A stretch of DNA of 64,000 bases, taken from Spirosoma montaniterrae (GTDB lineage Bacteria; Bacteroidota; Bacteroidia; Cytophagales; Spirosomataceae). The stretch is from contig NZ_CP014263.1 in the NCBI RefSeq assembly GCF_001988955.1, forward strand, positions 5,082,501 to 5,146,500, given 5' to 3'. Below are positions 26,558-35,566 of the stretch, piece by piece. The notes beneath the pieces were generated by a model. The model did not search any database. It saw only the letters and a list, made by a program, of their open reading frames with translations, and was not told the DNA's origin. The translations under genes and the position numbers were made by a program. The stretch's first letter is position 1. Each line of letters starts with the position of its first letter.

Positions 26558-27187
26558 ATGCAATTTGCACAGGAAGATTTTATTCAGTTGGTAGCTGCGC
26601 TGATTATTGGCGGGGCAGTTGGGGCTGAGCGCGAATATCACGGTAAAGCAGCCGGGTTCCGCACCATGATTATGATTTGTGTTGGGTCGGCACTCTTTAC
26701 AATGGTGTCAACTCGCATCGGTGGCTCTACCGACCGCATCGCGGCCAACATTGTGCAGGGCGTTGGTTTTCTGGGTGCAGGTATCATTTTCCGGGAAGAG
26801 AACCGGGTAAAAGGGCTAACCACGGCAGCCTCGGTCTGGGCGGTGTCGGCTCTGGGCATGTGTGTTGGCAGTGGCAATTACGACATTGCGCTTGTGGGCT
26901 TCTCGTTTATTATTGGCTCATTACTATTGCTCACAAACGTTTCCAAACGCATCGGTCGGGCGAATCAAACCCGCGATTACAAGATTGTGACGCTATTTCG
27001 GAATAAGACGCTGAACCAGTACGAGAAATTTTTTGAGGAGTGCGGTCTGTCGCCTACCCGACGGCAACAGCAGCGTATAGGAACGGAAATTATCGGTCAC
27101 TGGCGAGTTGATGGTTCGCAGAAAAATCATGAAAAATGTATCAAGCGTTTACTGAACGACCCTGAGGTGAAAGAAGTTACGTTTTAA
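26558..27187 (+). CDS. MgtC/SapB family membrane protein
   Basis: 209 residues. Four to five membrane helices with the family core: LIIGGAVGAEREYHGKAAGF, RTMIMICVGSALFTMVS, RIAANIVQGVGFLGAGIIF, VKGLTTAASVWAVSALGMCV. MgtC proteins are inner-membrane factors linked to growth at low magnesium and to ATP synthase control; this longer form has a C-terminal soluble part (about 150-209) of ACT-like appearance. It is divergent from uvrA, with a 128-bp gap containing weak heptamer-like sequence (AATGAAG, AATGGTC, AATGGAT at 26497-26517). No Mg-sensing leader was recognised. Confidence 0.9.
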   Translation: MQFAQEDFIQLVAALIIGGAVGAEREYHGKAAGFRTMIMICVGSALFTMVSTRIGGSTDRIAANIVQGVGFLGAGIIFREENRVKGLTTAASVWAVSALGMCVGSGNYDIALVGFSFIIGSLLLLTNVSKRIGRANQTRDYKIVTLFRNKTLNQYEKFFEECGLSPTRRQQQRIGTEIIGHWRVDGSQKNHEKCIKRLLNDPEVKEVTF

Positions 27188-27310
27188 CCAAACCATTCGG
27201 CATGGTCGCGGGTCTATCAAACGAATGCAACAAGCAGGGCCATATCAGCGTACTATCGAACGGGCCGATTTCGTTACTATTCCGTGTCGAAGGGCACTAT
27301 TTCACGAACT

Positions 27311-27955
27311 ATGAATCACTTACGAAAACTACTCGTTATCACGGCTTTGCTCAGCAGCACCGTGTCGTTTGCCCAATTGACCGATGACCCCGAAGACCGG
27401 CGCGAAGAAGGCCGCGAACCACTCCGAACCCAGACAGTTGACGGCCAACCACTTCCGCTAATGCAGCGGCTCCGGTTTGGGGGAGGCATTAGTGCGTTGC
27501 AATTCGGAAATCCTAATGCTGGTATTCCCTTCATCATCGGCGTATCGCCGGTGGTTGCTTATCAGGCCGCCGAACGTCTGGTACTTGGCGTAGGCGTCGA
27601 TTATCAATATGCACGGCTGCGGGCGTTCGATACGTCGGGGCAGCGCGTAAACCTGACCGCCAACCAGTATGGCGGGCGCGGCTTTGCTATGTATGAACTG
27701 ATTCCCAATATTGTACCGGGTCTTTACGCCCACGGCGAAGTAGCCTCGACCAGCATTCAGAATGGCTATACTATTCCCGGTCGGCCCCGGCCCGGTCGGT
27801 TCAACGTAACGGCACCGTTGCTGGGGGTTACTTACTCACAGCGTATTGGCCGGTTGGCGGGTATAAATGTGTCGGTGTTGTATAATCTGAATTTTACCGC
27901 GCAGGCCCGTTATTTATATAATAGCCCATTCGTATTTCGGATTCTGTTCTTCTGA
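27311..27955 (+). CDS. Outer-membrane beta-barrel-like secreted protein
   Basis: 214 residues from ATG 27311 (MNHLRKLLVITALLSSTVSF), a clear signal peptide ending FAQ. The frame is open from 27284, but those residues precede the signal. The mature protein alternates short hydrophobic strands and Gly-rich turns (LRFGGGISALQFG, LVLGVGVDYQYARLRAFD) and ends in aromatic residues (SPFVFRILFF), typical of a small outer-membrane barrel. No specific family recognised. A strong terminator follows directly. Confidence 0.65.
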   Translation: MNHLRKLLVITALLSSTVSFAQLTDDPEDRREEGREPLRTQTVDGQPLPLMQRLRFGGGISALQFGNPNAGIPFIIGVSPVVAYQAAERLVLGVGVDYQYARLRAFDTSGQRVNLTANQYGGRGFAMYELIPNIVPGLYAHGEVASTSIQNGYTIPGRPRPGRFNVTAPLLGVTYSQRIGRLAGINVSVLYNLNFTAQARYLYNSPFVFRILFF

Positions 27956-27960
27956 GAACT

Positions 27961-27987
27961 CCCCGGCCAGACAGCCGGGGTTTTTTT
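27961..27987 (+). terminator. Intrinsic terminator
   Basis: CCCCGGC (27961-27967) pairs with GCCGGGG (27974-27980), six-base loop, followed by seven T. It ends the barrel-protein gene and separates it from the convergent GH43 gene. Confidence 0.9.
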
Positions 27988-28981
27988 ATAACCGCCGGGC
28001 CGGAACACCCTCGACTGTAATTTTAACGGGCCTGATACGTCCCTGCTCGTCAAACTCCATGCGGTCGATGCAGGTTTCGCGATGATTACCGTCGGTTTCG
28101 GTAAGTGGTCGGCGGTGGTAGACGATATACCACTCATCGGTGCCGGGTAGCTGAATCACCGAATGGTGGCCCGCGCCTGTTGCTACTGTTGGGTCCTGCT
28201 GTAAGATTTTGCCTACACGCTCAAACGGGCCAAAGGGTGAATTGGCTACGGCATAAGCGACCGAATAGTTTGGACCAGTCCAGCCGCCTTCCGACCACAT
28301 GAAATAATATTTCCCCTTTCGCTGAAACATAATCGGCCCCTCCACGTAGTTTTTGGGTGTAATTTCACGAAAGATTTTGCCATCCTCAAACGGCAGAAAC
28401 CCCGTAAAGTCGGGTTTGAGCCGGGCCATATTACAATGGCTCCATCCGCCGTAGATGAGGTAATACTGCCCGTCGGTATCCCGAAAAACAAACTGATCGA
28501 TGGGCTGCGCACCATTGTGAATCTCTCCTACCAGCGGCTTGCCAAGATAATCACGAAACGGCCCGGCAGGGTTATCGGCCACGGCCACACCGATGCCACC
28601 TATTTCGCCCTGATGCACATCGTTCGCGCCAAAAAACAAGAAATAGCGGCCATCTTTTTCGATAGTTGCCGGTGCCCACATGGCCCGTTTAGCCCAGCGG
28701 ACGGCAGTAGTGTCGAGAATGCGGGCGTGTTTGGTCCACGTTTTAAGGTCGGGTGATGAGAACGCATCGAAAAAAACCTGCTGCTCGAAAGGGGCAGAAT
28801 AAGTCGGATAAATCCAGTACTGCTTCCCGAAAATAACAGCTTCCGGGTCGGCGTACCATCCCGGAAACACCGGGTTTCCCGCCTGAGTAGGCTGAGGTGA
28901 CTGACCCCACAAGGATTGAGACAGGCCGACTACTGATACGGATAGTATGAGCCAATTTTTTACAAAGGTGCGTATTGCCAT
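27986..28981 (-). CDS. Secreted glycoside hydrolase family 43-type protein
   Basis: 331 residues with an N-terminal signal (MAIRTFVKNWLILSVSVVGL, cleaved after LWGQ). The five-bladed propeller of GH43 is indicated by GWYADPEAVIFGKQYWIY (catalytic base Asp in ADPE), RAMWAPATIEKDGRYFLFFG, and YVEGPIMFQRKGKYYFMWS (acid Glu in VEGP). The end has AGHHSVIQLPGTDEWYIVYH. Such enzymes release arabinose, xylose or galactose from plant polysaccharides in the periplasm or outside the cell; the exact sugar is not resolved. It is not part of a SusCD cluster. Confidence 0.9.
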   Translation of the reverse strand: MAIRTFVKNWLILSVSVVGLSQSLWGQSPQPTQAGNPVFPGWYADPEAVIFGKQYWIYPTYSAPFEQQVFFDAFSSPDLKTWTKHARILDTTAVRWAKRAMWAPATIEKDGRYFLFFGANDVHQGEIGGIGVAVADNPAGPFRDYLGKPLVGEIHNGAQPIDQFVFRDTDGQYYLIYGGWSHCNMARLKPDFTGFLPFEDGKIFREITPKNYVEGPIMFQRKGKYYFMWSEGGWTGPNYSVAYAVANSPFGPFERVGKILQQDPTVATGAGHHSVIQLPGTDEWYIVYHRRPLTETDGNHRETCIDRMEFDEQGRIRPVKITVEGVPARRL

Positions 28982-29311
28982 TTCACTACCAGATAAGGTA
29001 CGTACTACTACTTACTATCCTGTGCCTTAGTTCTACCTGCATACCCAGCCAATTGCGGAGCGGGTACTTTCAGCAATGCCTAATGCGATTCTTACCGAGC
29101 AATCAGGTGCCTATACGGCATTTTTAAAAGCCGGACTTTCACGCTGTTCTTACAAACTCCAGGCCGCCAACTTTGTAACGTTCTTGAACCAGACAAATCT
29201 CTGTTGATCAACAGTTTGTTGCTCCACGATGCCAGGTGCTTTTTAAACGAAAAAGCAACCGTCAGAAACCTGTTAACCTTGTTACAATCAATCATTCACT
29301 ACCCAATTTAC
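28982..29311. other. Intergenic region, 330 bp, no gene supported
   Basis: It separates the divergent GH43 and 29312 genes. The 29204-29311 part is open in the frame of the downstream gene but reads as an unlikely N-terminus. I see no tRNA, terminator or convincing TTG/TAnnTTTG promoter here. Confidence 0.5.
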
Positions 29312-29719
29312 ATGGCAACCATAACCAACGTCCAATTGTCAATCGACAATGTTTCAGGACAGAAACGTCGGAAAGTAACGGTAAAGTACCAATTGCGCTT
29401 CAACCCGCGTGAAGAAGCCGCAGGAACCGTTTTCGACGAAAAAGTCGTTTTGCGTGGCGACGACCCCATTTTTGACGACGAGCGGGCGATTATCGCATCA
29501 ACGTTTGTGAAGGCGCAACCGGGCGTAGTATCGCGCTCATTCTCGAAAATGGTGTCGCAAAATCGCTTGGACGAAGACGGCGATACAATCATCTTTGGTG
29601 TACCCGTGCTTGTTTTGCGCGATGAGTTGTATGCTCGCGTTACACTCACGCCTTTTGAACCACGAGGTGCCCGCGCCGACTCGAACGTAGTGACCGGGCA
29701 GTTCGGTCCCGGCGCTTAG
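29312..29719 (+). CDS. Conserved hypothetical protein
   Basis: 135 residues from ATG 29312 (MATITNVQLSIDNVSGQKRR). The frame is open from 29204, but the extra 36 residues lack a sensible start. It has no signal peptide or membrane helix. The pattern of short beta-prone strands (KVTVKYQLRFNPREEAAGTV, YARVTLTPFEPRG) and the opening motif suggest a compact beta-sandwich domain, perhaps a C2-like or secreted effector-type fold. I cannot name a family. A 14-bp-arm hairpin follows. Confidence 0.6.
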   Translation: MATITNVQLSIDNVSGQKRRKVTVKYQLRFNPREEAAGTVFDEKVVLRGDDPIFDDERAIIASTFVKAQPGVVSRSFSKMVSQNRLDEDGDTIIFGVPVLVLRDELYARVTLTPFEPRGARADSNVVTGQFGPGA

Positions 29720-29732
29720 CCGAATCAACGCA

Positions 29733-29789
29733 CAATCGGGTGGCTCCGTATGGCGGGTTATTGCCGGCTTGTATCGAGCCACCCGATTG
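29733..29789. terminator. Large hairpin between convergent genes, possible bidirectional terminator
   Basis: CAATCGGGTGGCTC (29733-29746) and GAGCCACCCGATTG (29776-29789) are perfect inverted 14-mers around a 29-base loop that can itself pair (GCGGG/GCCGGC). There is no T run on either side, so factor-independent termination is uncertain. It sits exactly between the ends of the 29312 gene and the GMC oxidoreductase gene. Confidence 0.5.
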
Positions 29790-29790
29790 C

Positions 29791-31449
29791 CTATGCTATG
29801 GCCTGTATGTTGCTGGATTTTCGAGGTTTCAACCCTAACACTAAATCAGCACCCTTTTCGGCAATCATAATGACAGGTGCATTGGTATTTCCCGATACAA
29901 TTGTGGGCATAACCGACGCATCGATTACCCGCAGGCCGTCGATACCACGTACCCGCAGATCGGCATCAACCACGGCCATCTCGTCGGCATCAGTACCCAT
30001 TTTGCAAGTGCCAACGGGGTGATACACGGTTTCGAGCTGCTGTAAGATATGCTGCCAGATCATGTCGTCGCTGCTGTAATCGGGCGGTGTTTGCACCCGG
30101 TGCCGATATGGCCCGAACCCATCGGCATTAGCCACGTCCAATGCCTGCCGAACGCCCCGAATCAAGACGCGCCGGTCGTCTTCGTGAGTCAGGTAGTTGG
30201 GCTGAATCAGGGGCGCGTCGAGCGGATTTGCCGACCGCAACCCCACGTAACCAACGCTTTTGGGCTTTAACAGGGTGGGCAGAATAATGTATCCATCGGT
30301 GGTGGGCCAGGTGTCAAGATCGTACATATCAACCGTGTAATCATCACCCATATGCGCCGGGGCGAAGTGTAACTGCATGTTCGGGCGGTCTTGTTCGGTC
30401 TCGGTTTTGATGAATGCCACGGCTTCGAGCGGGCTGATAGTCATCGGCCCTTTTTTCGACAGTAGCCAACTTCCCAACGCCTTCAACTGATTGATCGGTT
30501 TCAGATGAAAATTTGAGGAAATACCCCGCTGCGAACAGAGCGAACTGACACCCGTAAACAGATGATCCTGCAAATTCTGTCCCACGCCGGGTGCATCTTT
30601 TTTCACGACAACGCCTGCCCGATGAAGCGTATCTGACGGGCCAATACCCGACAGCATCAATAACTGGGGAGACTGAAACGCGCCTGCCGATAAAATCACC
30701 TCGCGCCGGGCCGTGGCGGTCTGGGTTTGATTTTTGCCCGTCACAAACTCAATGCCTGTAGCCCGGTCGTTTTGCAGCAACACCTGTTTGGTATGAGCAC
30801 GCGTAAGTACGGTCAGGTTTGGGCGATTTATGATTGGCTTCAAAAAGGCTGTGGCTGCGCTATGACGTTTACCGTCTTTGATTGTGAACTGAAACAGACC
30901 CGCGCCCTCCTGTTCGGCCCCGTTATAATCTTTATTCTCACGAATACCCGTTTGACGGCACGATTGCAAAAAGGCCCCGGCCAGCGGAGTCTGGTAATGA
31001 GTAGCAAAGGTTACGTTGAGGGGGCCGCTTTTTCCATGATAGAGGGCATCCAACTGATCGAACTGCTCATTGTGTTCGGACCGGATGAAGTAGGGCAGCA
31101 CATCGTCGTAACCCCAGCCTGGGTTGCCCAGCGCGGCCCAGTCGTCGTAATCGAGCCGGTGGCCGCGCACGTAGGCCATCGCGTTGGTCGAGGAGCAGCC
31201 ACCCAGTGTTTTGCCGCGCGGCTGATACATGCGCCGATTATTGAGGGCAGATTGGGGTTCAGTCCAGAAGCCCCAGTCAACGGCAGTTTTGTTCAGTTTT
31301 GAATAAGCCGCCGGAATCTGTAGTTCAAACCTGGTATCAGGGCCGCCTGCTTCCACTAACAGCACCGAAATCGCTGGGTCTGCCGATAACCGATTAGCTA
31401 ATACACATCCTGCCGAACCGGCTCCTACAATGATATAATCGAAGGTCAT
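29791..31449 (-). CDS. GMC family FAD-dependent oxidoreductase (choline dehydrogenase-like)
   Basis: 552 residues, full GMC length. The FAD-binding N-terminus is DYIIVGAGSAGCVLANRLSA followed by LLVEAGG; GGCSSTNAMAYVRG is the first GMC signature and GAFQSPQLLMLSGIGP the second. The C-terminal catalytic region has YHPVGTCKMGTD (active-site His) and NTNAPVIMIAEKGADLVL. These enzymes oxidise alcohols such as choline, polyethylene glycol or sugars; similarity to choline dehydrogenase does not prove that substrate, and no betaine-aldehyde dehydrogenase is nearby. It is cytoplasmic by sequence (no signal). The downstream neighbour is convergent. Confidence 0.9.
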   Translation of the reverse strand: MTFDYIIVGAGSAGCVLANRLSADPAISVLLVEAGGPDTRFELQIPAAYSKLNKTAVDWGFWTEPQSALNNRRMYQPRGKTLGGCSSTNAMAYVRGHRLDYDDWAALGNPGWGYDDVLPYFIRSEHNEQFDQLDALYHGKSGPLNVTFATHYQTPLAGAFLQSCRQTGIRENKDYNGAEQEGAGLFQFTIKDGKRHSAATAFLKPIINRPNLTVLTRAHTKQVLLQNDRATGIEFVTGKNQTQTATARREVILSAGAFQSPQLLMLSGIGPSDTLHRAGVVVKKDAPGVGQNLQDHLFTGVSSLCSQRGISSNFHLKPINQLKALGSWLLSKKGPMTISPLEAVAFIKTETEQDRPNMQLHFAPAHMGDDYTVDMYDLDTWPTTDGYIILPTLLKPKSVGYVGLRSANPLDAPLIQPNYLTHEDDRRVLIRGVRQALDVANADGFGPYRHRVQTPPDYSSDDMIWQHILQQLETVYHPVGTCKMGTDADEMAVVDADLRVRGIDGLRVIDASVMPTIVSGNTNAPVIMIAEKGADLVLGLKPRKSSNIQAIA

Positions 31450-31670
31450 GGCTTACAATTTTGGTGTGATGAAGGTACAATTGTTTCATCATAAAATTAT
31501 AAAGTAACAGCTAATCCCATGTAATTCTATTTTAATGCACTCGTTTCTAAACAAAAAGTCAGGAAGCTTATTGTATAAATATGTGCTACGCTGATTTCAT
31601 AATTTGTTTATAGGTAAGTTCAAACGGCACTTTTTTTGATAGTATTTAAGCTGACTCAACGTGATAAGTT

Positions 31671-32477
31671 ATGAACGAGGTGTATGTGTTGTCAGCAGGA
31701 TTACGCTTTCCCGAAGGCCCAGCGTTCGACGCATCGAATCGCTTGTGGTGTGTTGAGCAGGAAGGTGAAAGCTTATACTGTCGGGATGCTGACGGTACAG
31801 AAAAACGAATAAAAACGGGCGGGCGTCCCAACGGAGCCGTAGCGCAGGGCGATTATATCTGGTTTTGCGATTCGGGCCAAAATGCAATCCGGCGCATTCA
31901 TTGCCAGACAGAACAGCTTGAGACGATGGTTACTGCTGTGAATGGGAAACCGCTGGACATGCCCAATGATTTATGTTTCGACCGCTGGGGCAACCTGCTC
32001 TTCACCTGCCCCGGCCCGTCTGACACAAAACACGCGGGCTATGTAGCCGTTTGTACACCAGAAGGTTTTGTCGACATAGTTGCCGACAATTTGCTGTATC
32101 CCAATGGGTTAACATTTCTGCCAGACGGTAGAACGCTGCTTATCGCTGAAACCCATCAGCAGCGTATCTGGCAGGGCTACTGGGACGAAGAATCTCTTAG
32201 CTGGGAAAATATTCGCGTCTGGACAACCGTAATCGACGCCCCCGCCGATGCTACCACTCCCGGACCCGATGGCATGACCATCGACGCAGACGGTTGTTTG
32301 TATGTGGCTGTATTTGGCGCAGGTATTATTCGGGTGTTTACGGGCGAGGGTGAATTCTCGCGTGACATTAAGCTGCCGGGACAAAATCCAACCAATTGCA
32401 TATTCGATCCATCGGGCCGTTTGGGATTAATTGTCACCGAAGCCGAGCGGGGCGAATTGCTATCCATTCGTCTCTGA
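31671..32477 (+). CDS. SMP-30/gluconolactonase/LRE family protein
   Basis: 268 residues, a six-bladed propeller. Metal-site residues are visible in RFPEGPAFD (Glu), LDMPNDLCFDRWG (Asn), LLYPNGLTFLPDG (Asn) and GPDGMTIDADG (Asp). Members hydrolyse sugar lactones or act as luciferin-regenerating-like enzymes, calcium or zinc dependent. No signal peptide, so cytoplasmic. It stands alone, divergent from the GMC oxidoreductase; an oxidase-lactonase pathway is possible but is only inference. It converges on the phosphatidylserine decarboxylase gene, three bases apart. Confidence 0.9.
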   Translation: MNEVYVLSAGLRFPEGPAFDASNRLWCVEQEGESLYCRDADGTEKRIKTGGRPNGAVAQGDYIWFCDSGQNAIRRIHCQTEQLETMVTAVNGKPLDMPNDLCFDRWGNLLFTCPGPSDTKHAGYVAVCTPEGFVDIVADNLLYPNGLTFLPDGRTLLIAETHQQRIWQGYWDEESLSWENIRVWTTVIDAPADATTPGPDGMTIDADGCLYVAVFGAGIIRVFTGEGEFSRDIKLPGQNPTNCIFDPSGRLGLIVTEAERGELLSIRL

Positions 32478-32480
32478 TTA

Positions 32481-33143
32481 TCAAGGCAATTCGGCCAGCA
32501 CCGTGACCCCGCCTTTCATACGGTCGCCGATGTTAACTTTCACTTCGGCGTCTAATGGTATAAAGACATCGACGCGGGAGCCAAATTTGATGAACCCCAT
32601 TTCCTGTCCCTGTTCAACAGGCTGATTTTCTTTAACATACCAGCGAATTCGCCGGGCTACGGCTCCGGCAATTTGCCGGAACAGCACTTCCACGCCGTTC
32701 GCCGTTTCGATAACTACGGTTGTCCGCTCGTTTTCGGTGCTCGATTTCGGATGCCAGGCCACTAAGTACTTGCCAGGGTAATATTTAAAGTACCGGACAA
32801 TGCCTGACACCGGATTTCGGTTAACGTGTACGTTGAGGGGCGACATAAAAATAGAAATCTGCCGCCGACGTGCTTTGAAATACTCGCTTTCGTCGGTTTC
32901 TTCAATCACTACAACCGTACCGTCGGCGGGGGCAATTACCTGCCGGTCGCTCAGGGTCAACTGCCGGTTAGGCACCCGAAAAAACTGCACAATCAACCCG
33001 AATAGTACTAAACTGGCTGCTGCTAACAGGCTGATAGCAATTGAGTTATCGGAAAATAGGTAAAAATAAGCCAGCAAATTCAGAGCTAGTAGTACCAGCC
33101 CTGTTGTCAGCATAATGGTGTATCCTTCGCGATGTAAACGCAT
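32481..33143 (-). CDS. psd: Phosphatidylserine decarboxylase, short type
   Basis: 220 residues, the size of the short archaetidylserine-type decarboxylases common in Bacteroidota. Two N-terminal membrane helices (LLALNLLAYFYLFSDN, AISLLAAASLVLFGLIV) are followed by the catalytic domain: APADGTVVVIEE, FMSPLNVHVNRNPVSG and the self-cleavage motif FGSRVDVFIP, whose Ser becomes the pyruvoyl group of the small subunit. It makes phosphatidylethanolamine at the inner membrane. No phosphatidylserine synthase gene is adjacent. A heptamer repeat array lies directly upstream. Confidence 0.92.
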   Translation of the reverse strand: MRLHREGYTIMLTTGLVLLALNLLAYFYLFSDNSIAISLLAAASLVLFGLIVQFFRVPNRQLTLSDRQVIAPADGTVVVIEETDESEYFKARRRQISIFMSPLNVHVNRNPVSGIVRYFKYYPGKYLVAWHPKSSTENERTTVVIETANGVEVLFRQIAGAVARRIRWYVKENQPVEQGQEMGFIKFGSRVDVFIPLDAEVKVNIGDRMKGGVTVLAELP

Positions 33144-33154
33144 GAATTGATTTA

Positions 33155-33240
33155 TGGATTACGATTTACGATCTACGATTTCCTTAATCGCATAGATTTA
33201 CCGACAAAAATCGTAAATCGTAACCCGTAAATCAAAAATC
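33155..33240. repeat. Inverted array of heptamer repeats between gdh and psd
   Basis: The left arm reads GATTACG, ATTTACG, ATCTACG, ATTTCCT (33158-33185). The right arm, reverse complemented, reads GATTTTT, GATTTAC, GGGTTAC, GATTTAC, GATTTTT (33206-33240). Both arms keep a 7-base period. It fills the gap between two same-strand genes and could form a transcript hairpin. Confidence 0.8.
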
Positions 33241-33242
33241 TA

Positions 33243-34517
33243 TCAATATCCACCCCGAAACTTATAGGTGCTGGCTACTTTGTCGATGGCAACCATATAA
33301 GCGGCCAAACGCATCGGCACCTGATATTTCTGCGACGTCTCGAAAACGCGGTCGAAAGCATCTTTCATAACACGGTCGGCCCGGCGGTTGATGCGGTCGA
33401 GTGTCCATTTATAACCGATGCGATTCTGCACCCACTCGAAATAGGATACCGTTACCCCGCCAGCATTTGCCAGAATATCGGGTACAACCAGAATACCTTT
33501 ACTGTTGATAATCTCGTCTGCCGAAGCCGAAGTAGGGCCATTGGCTCCTTCAACAATCATTTTAGCCTGAATCTGATCGGCATTGTCGTCGGTAATTACG
33601 TCTTCCTTAGCAGCAGGCACCAACACGTCAACGGCCAGCGAGAGCAGTTCCTCGTTCGATATTTTTTCGGCACCCGTGAAGCCTTCCAGTGTTCCTTTGT
33701 TAGCGTTTCGATAAGCAATGGCCGCGTCGATATCGATGCCTTTGTCGTTATAATAACCGCCCGAAATATCGCTGACTGCTTTTACCGTAACACCACGCTC
33801 CTGCAATAACTCAGCAGCAAATGAGCCTACGTTACCGAACCCCTGAATAGCGGCTGTAGTACGATAGGGATTCATCCGCAACTTGTCCATAGCAGCCAGC
33901 GCGGCCACCGTAACGCCCCGGCCCGTGGCCTCGGTGCGTCCCAGCGACCCACCCAGCACGAGCGGCTTGCCTGTAACTACCGCATTGACTGTCATGCCTT
34001 TAGCTTTCGAGTACTCGTCAACGATCCAGGCCATTTCGCGTGGGCCGGTGCCCATGTCGGGAGCCGGAATGTCGCGGTCGGGGCCAAATACGTCGAGCAT
34101 CTGAACGGTATAGGCGCGGATCAGCCGTTCAATTTCGCCGGGCGACATCTCGCGGGGGTTGCAGGCGATACCGCCTTTGGCTCCACCATACGGGATATCG
34201 ACAACGGCGCATTTCCAGGTCATCCAGGCGGCTAATGCGCGAACTTCATCAAGATGAACGCCCGGATCGAGCCGGATGCCGCCTTTGGCTGGGCCAAGAA
34301 TATTGGAGTGAATAACCCGATAGCCTTCAAATACCCGAATGCTGCCGTTATCCATCGTAACGGGCAACCCAACAATCACCTGCCGGGCGGGCACTTTCAA
34401 TATATCGTACATTTCGTCTGAAATACCCAGAAGGCGGGCTGCCGCATCGAAGCGCGACATCATTGACTCAAGCGGATTCTCTTTGTCTTTTATTGGTGCT
34501 GGTTCTATATAGCCCAT
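33243..34517 (-). CDS. gdhA: Glu/Leu/Phe/Val dehydrogenase (glutamate dehydrogenase)
   Basis: 424 residues, the hexameric GDH length. It interconverts glutamate and 2-oxoglutarate plus ammonia. The catalytic Lys lies in VDIPYGGAKGGIACNP, and the substrate-binding Lys in GPAKGGIRLDPGVH. PAPDMGTGPREM and the nucleotide-binding IQGFGNVGSFAAELL are intact, as is VVPDILANAGGVTVSYFEW. The family includes leucine and phenylalanine dehydrogenases, but the length and PDMGTG region favour glutamate. A well-matched promoter lies 53 bases upstream. Confidence 0.94.
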   Translation of the reverse strand: MGYIEPAPIKDKENPLESMMSRFDAAARLLGISDEMYDILKVPARQVIVGLPVTMDNGSIRVFEGYRVIHSNILGPAKGGIRLDPGVHLDEVRALAAWMTWKCAVVDIPYGGAKGGIACNPREMSPGEIERLIRAYTVQMLDVFGPDRDIPAPDMGTGPREMAWIVDEYSKAKGMTVNAVVTGKPLVLGGSLGRTEATGRGVTVAALAAMDKLRMNPYRTTAAIQGFGNVGSFAAELLQERGVTVKAVSDISGGYYNDKGIDIDAAIAYRNANKGTLEGFTGAEKISNEELLSLAVDVLVPAAKEDVITDDNADQIQAKMIVEGANGPTSASADEIINSKGILVVPDILANAGGVTVSYFEWVQNRIGYKWTLDRINRRADRVMKDAFDRVFETSQKYQVPMRLAAYMVAIDKVASTYKFRGGY

Positions 34518-34569
34518 AGCGATGTGAAAACTTGCCTAATAATAACCGGTTTGCTGGCGAAGTCTTATG

Positions 34570-34601
34570 CAAACTTACTAAATCAAGGATTACATTATCA
34601 A
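34570..34601 (-). promoter_or_regulatory. Bacteroidota-type promoter for gdhA
   Basis: On the minus strand TTG (34599-34601) is followed after 21 bases by TAAGTTTG (34570-34577). The expected start near 34564 gives a leader of about 45 bases. Confidence 0.7.
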
Positions 34602-34779
34602 AAGTATATTTTTTCTACGATTAATCTAAATAAGCAATCCCGTATAATCGTTTATATCCAGAGCAACTACCAAAATCGTGTTTGAAAAAACCCGGCTGAT
34701 ACCGAAGAATCTTGGGTGAAATGTAAACTTTACAATTTGATAATTTTAGAGAAAAAAAGTATCTGTTGTATCTACTTGA

Positions 34780-34810
34780 TTGACAACCCCGTTATTATTC
34801 TTTAATTTTG
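34780..34810 (+). promoter_or_regulatory. Bacteroidota-type promoter for the DksA-like gene
   Basis: TTG (34780-34782, within TTGACA) is followed after 20 bases by TAATTTTG (34803-34810). The leader to ATG 34854 would be about 35 bases. The intervening gap 34518-34853 holds this and the divergent gdhA promoter and nothing else that I can see. Confidence 0.75.
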
Positions 34811-34853
34811 CGGTTAAATTTTTGGCACACCCATCTAAGAGTCCCACGTACCC

Positions 34854-35240
34854 ATGGTTCAAGAAGAGAAGAAACGGTATTCGGAAGAAGAGCTAAAAGA
34901 GTTTGCGGAACTGATCGGCCAAAAACTTGATGCCACCCGCAGTGAACTGAACTACATCAAGGAAACACTCAGTAAGCGCAACGATAGCGGTACAGATAAC
35001 ACCTCGGGAAACTCGAAGCTTCTCGAAGATGGTGCCGATACCAGCGAACGAGAGAACTTGAGTCAGTTAGCGGCCCGGCTGCAAAAATTTATTCAGCAGT
35101 TAGATGCAGCAATGGTTCGGATTAAGAACGGCACTTACGGCGTTTGTAAAGATACAGGAAAGCTGATTCCTAAAGAGCGTCTTCGGGCTGTGCCTCACAC
35201 CCAACAGACTATTGAGGCAAAACTGCGGCAATCGAATTAA
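34854..35240 (+). CDS. TraR/DksA-family protein with degenerate zinc finger
   Basis: 128 residues. An N-terminal coiled coil (about 5-85; EEELKEFAELIGQKLDATRS) leads to the DksA-type C-terminal module YGVCKDTGKLIPKERLRAVP. Only one Cys of the usual four remains, so zinc binding is doubtful; this Cys-poor form is frequent in Bacteroidota. DksA-like proteins bind in the RNA polymerase secondary channel and help the (p)ppGpp response. The conserved acidic tip residues cannot be assigned with certainty. It has its own promoter and a strong terminator, so it is a single-gene unit. Confidence 0.85.
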   Translation: MVQEEKKRYSEEELKEFAELIGQKLDATRSELNYIKETLSKRNDSGTDNTSGNSKLLEDGADTSERENLSQLAARLQKFIQQLDAAMVRIKNGTYGVCKDTGKLIPKERLRAVPHTQQTIEAKLRQSN

Positions 35241-35257
35241 GTAGCTATTGCCGCGCA

Positions 35258-35317
35258 GCAGACGGTCATATTTCCCAGCCTGTTCATGGATTGGGAGGTA
35301 TGACCGTCTGCTTTTTT
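35258..35317 (+). terminator. Intrinsic terminator of the DksA-like gene
   Basis: GCAGACGGTCATA (35258-35270) pairs perfectly with TATGACCGTCTGC (35299-35311), with a smaller CCCA/TGGG stem in the loop, followed by six T. Confidence 0.9.
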
Positions 35318-35566
35318 CGTACCGAATATTTAAAAAGGAGTGGCGTTTTTTCCACAATCCTGTGCCAAATATCCGCCAGAACAGCAATACAGTCCCAACG
35401 AATTAGCTATAGGCAAGTGGCTTTTTAATCAATTATCGTCTAAACAGTCTGACGCTCTATTCATTCACTGCTTTTTCTACGAAGAGCAAGGCTATACGGT
35501 CAATTTTTGAACAAATTGGACGGGATTTTGTAAATACGGCAGGTACAGAACTTTTTGATTACCATT

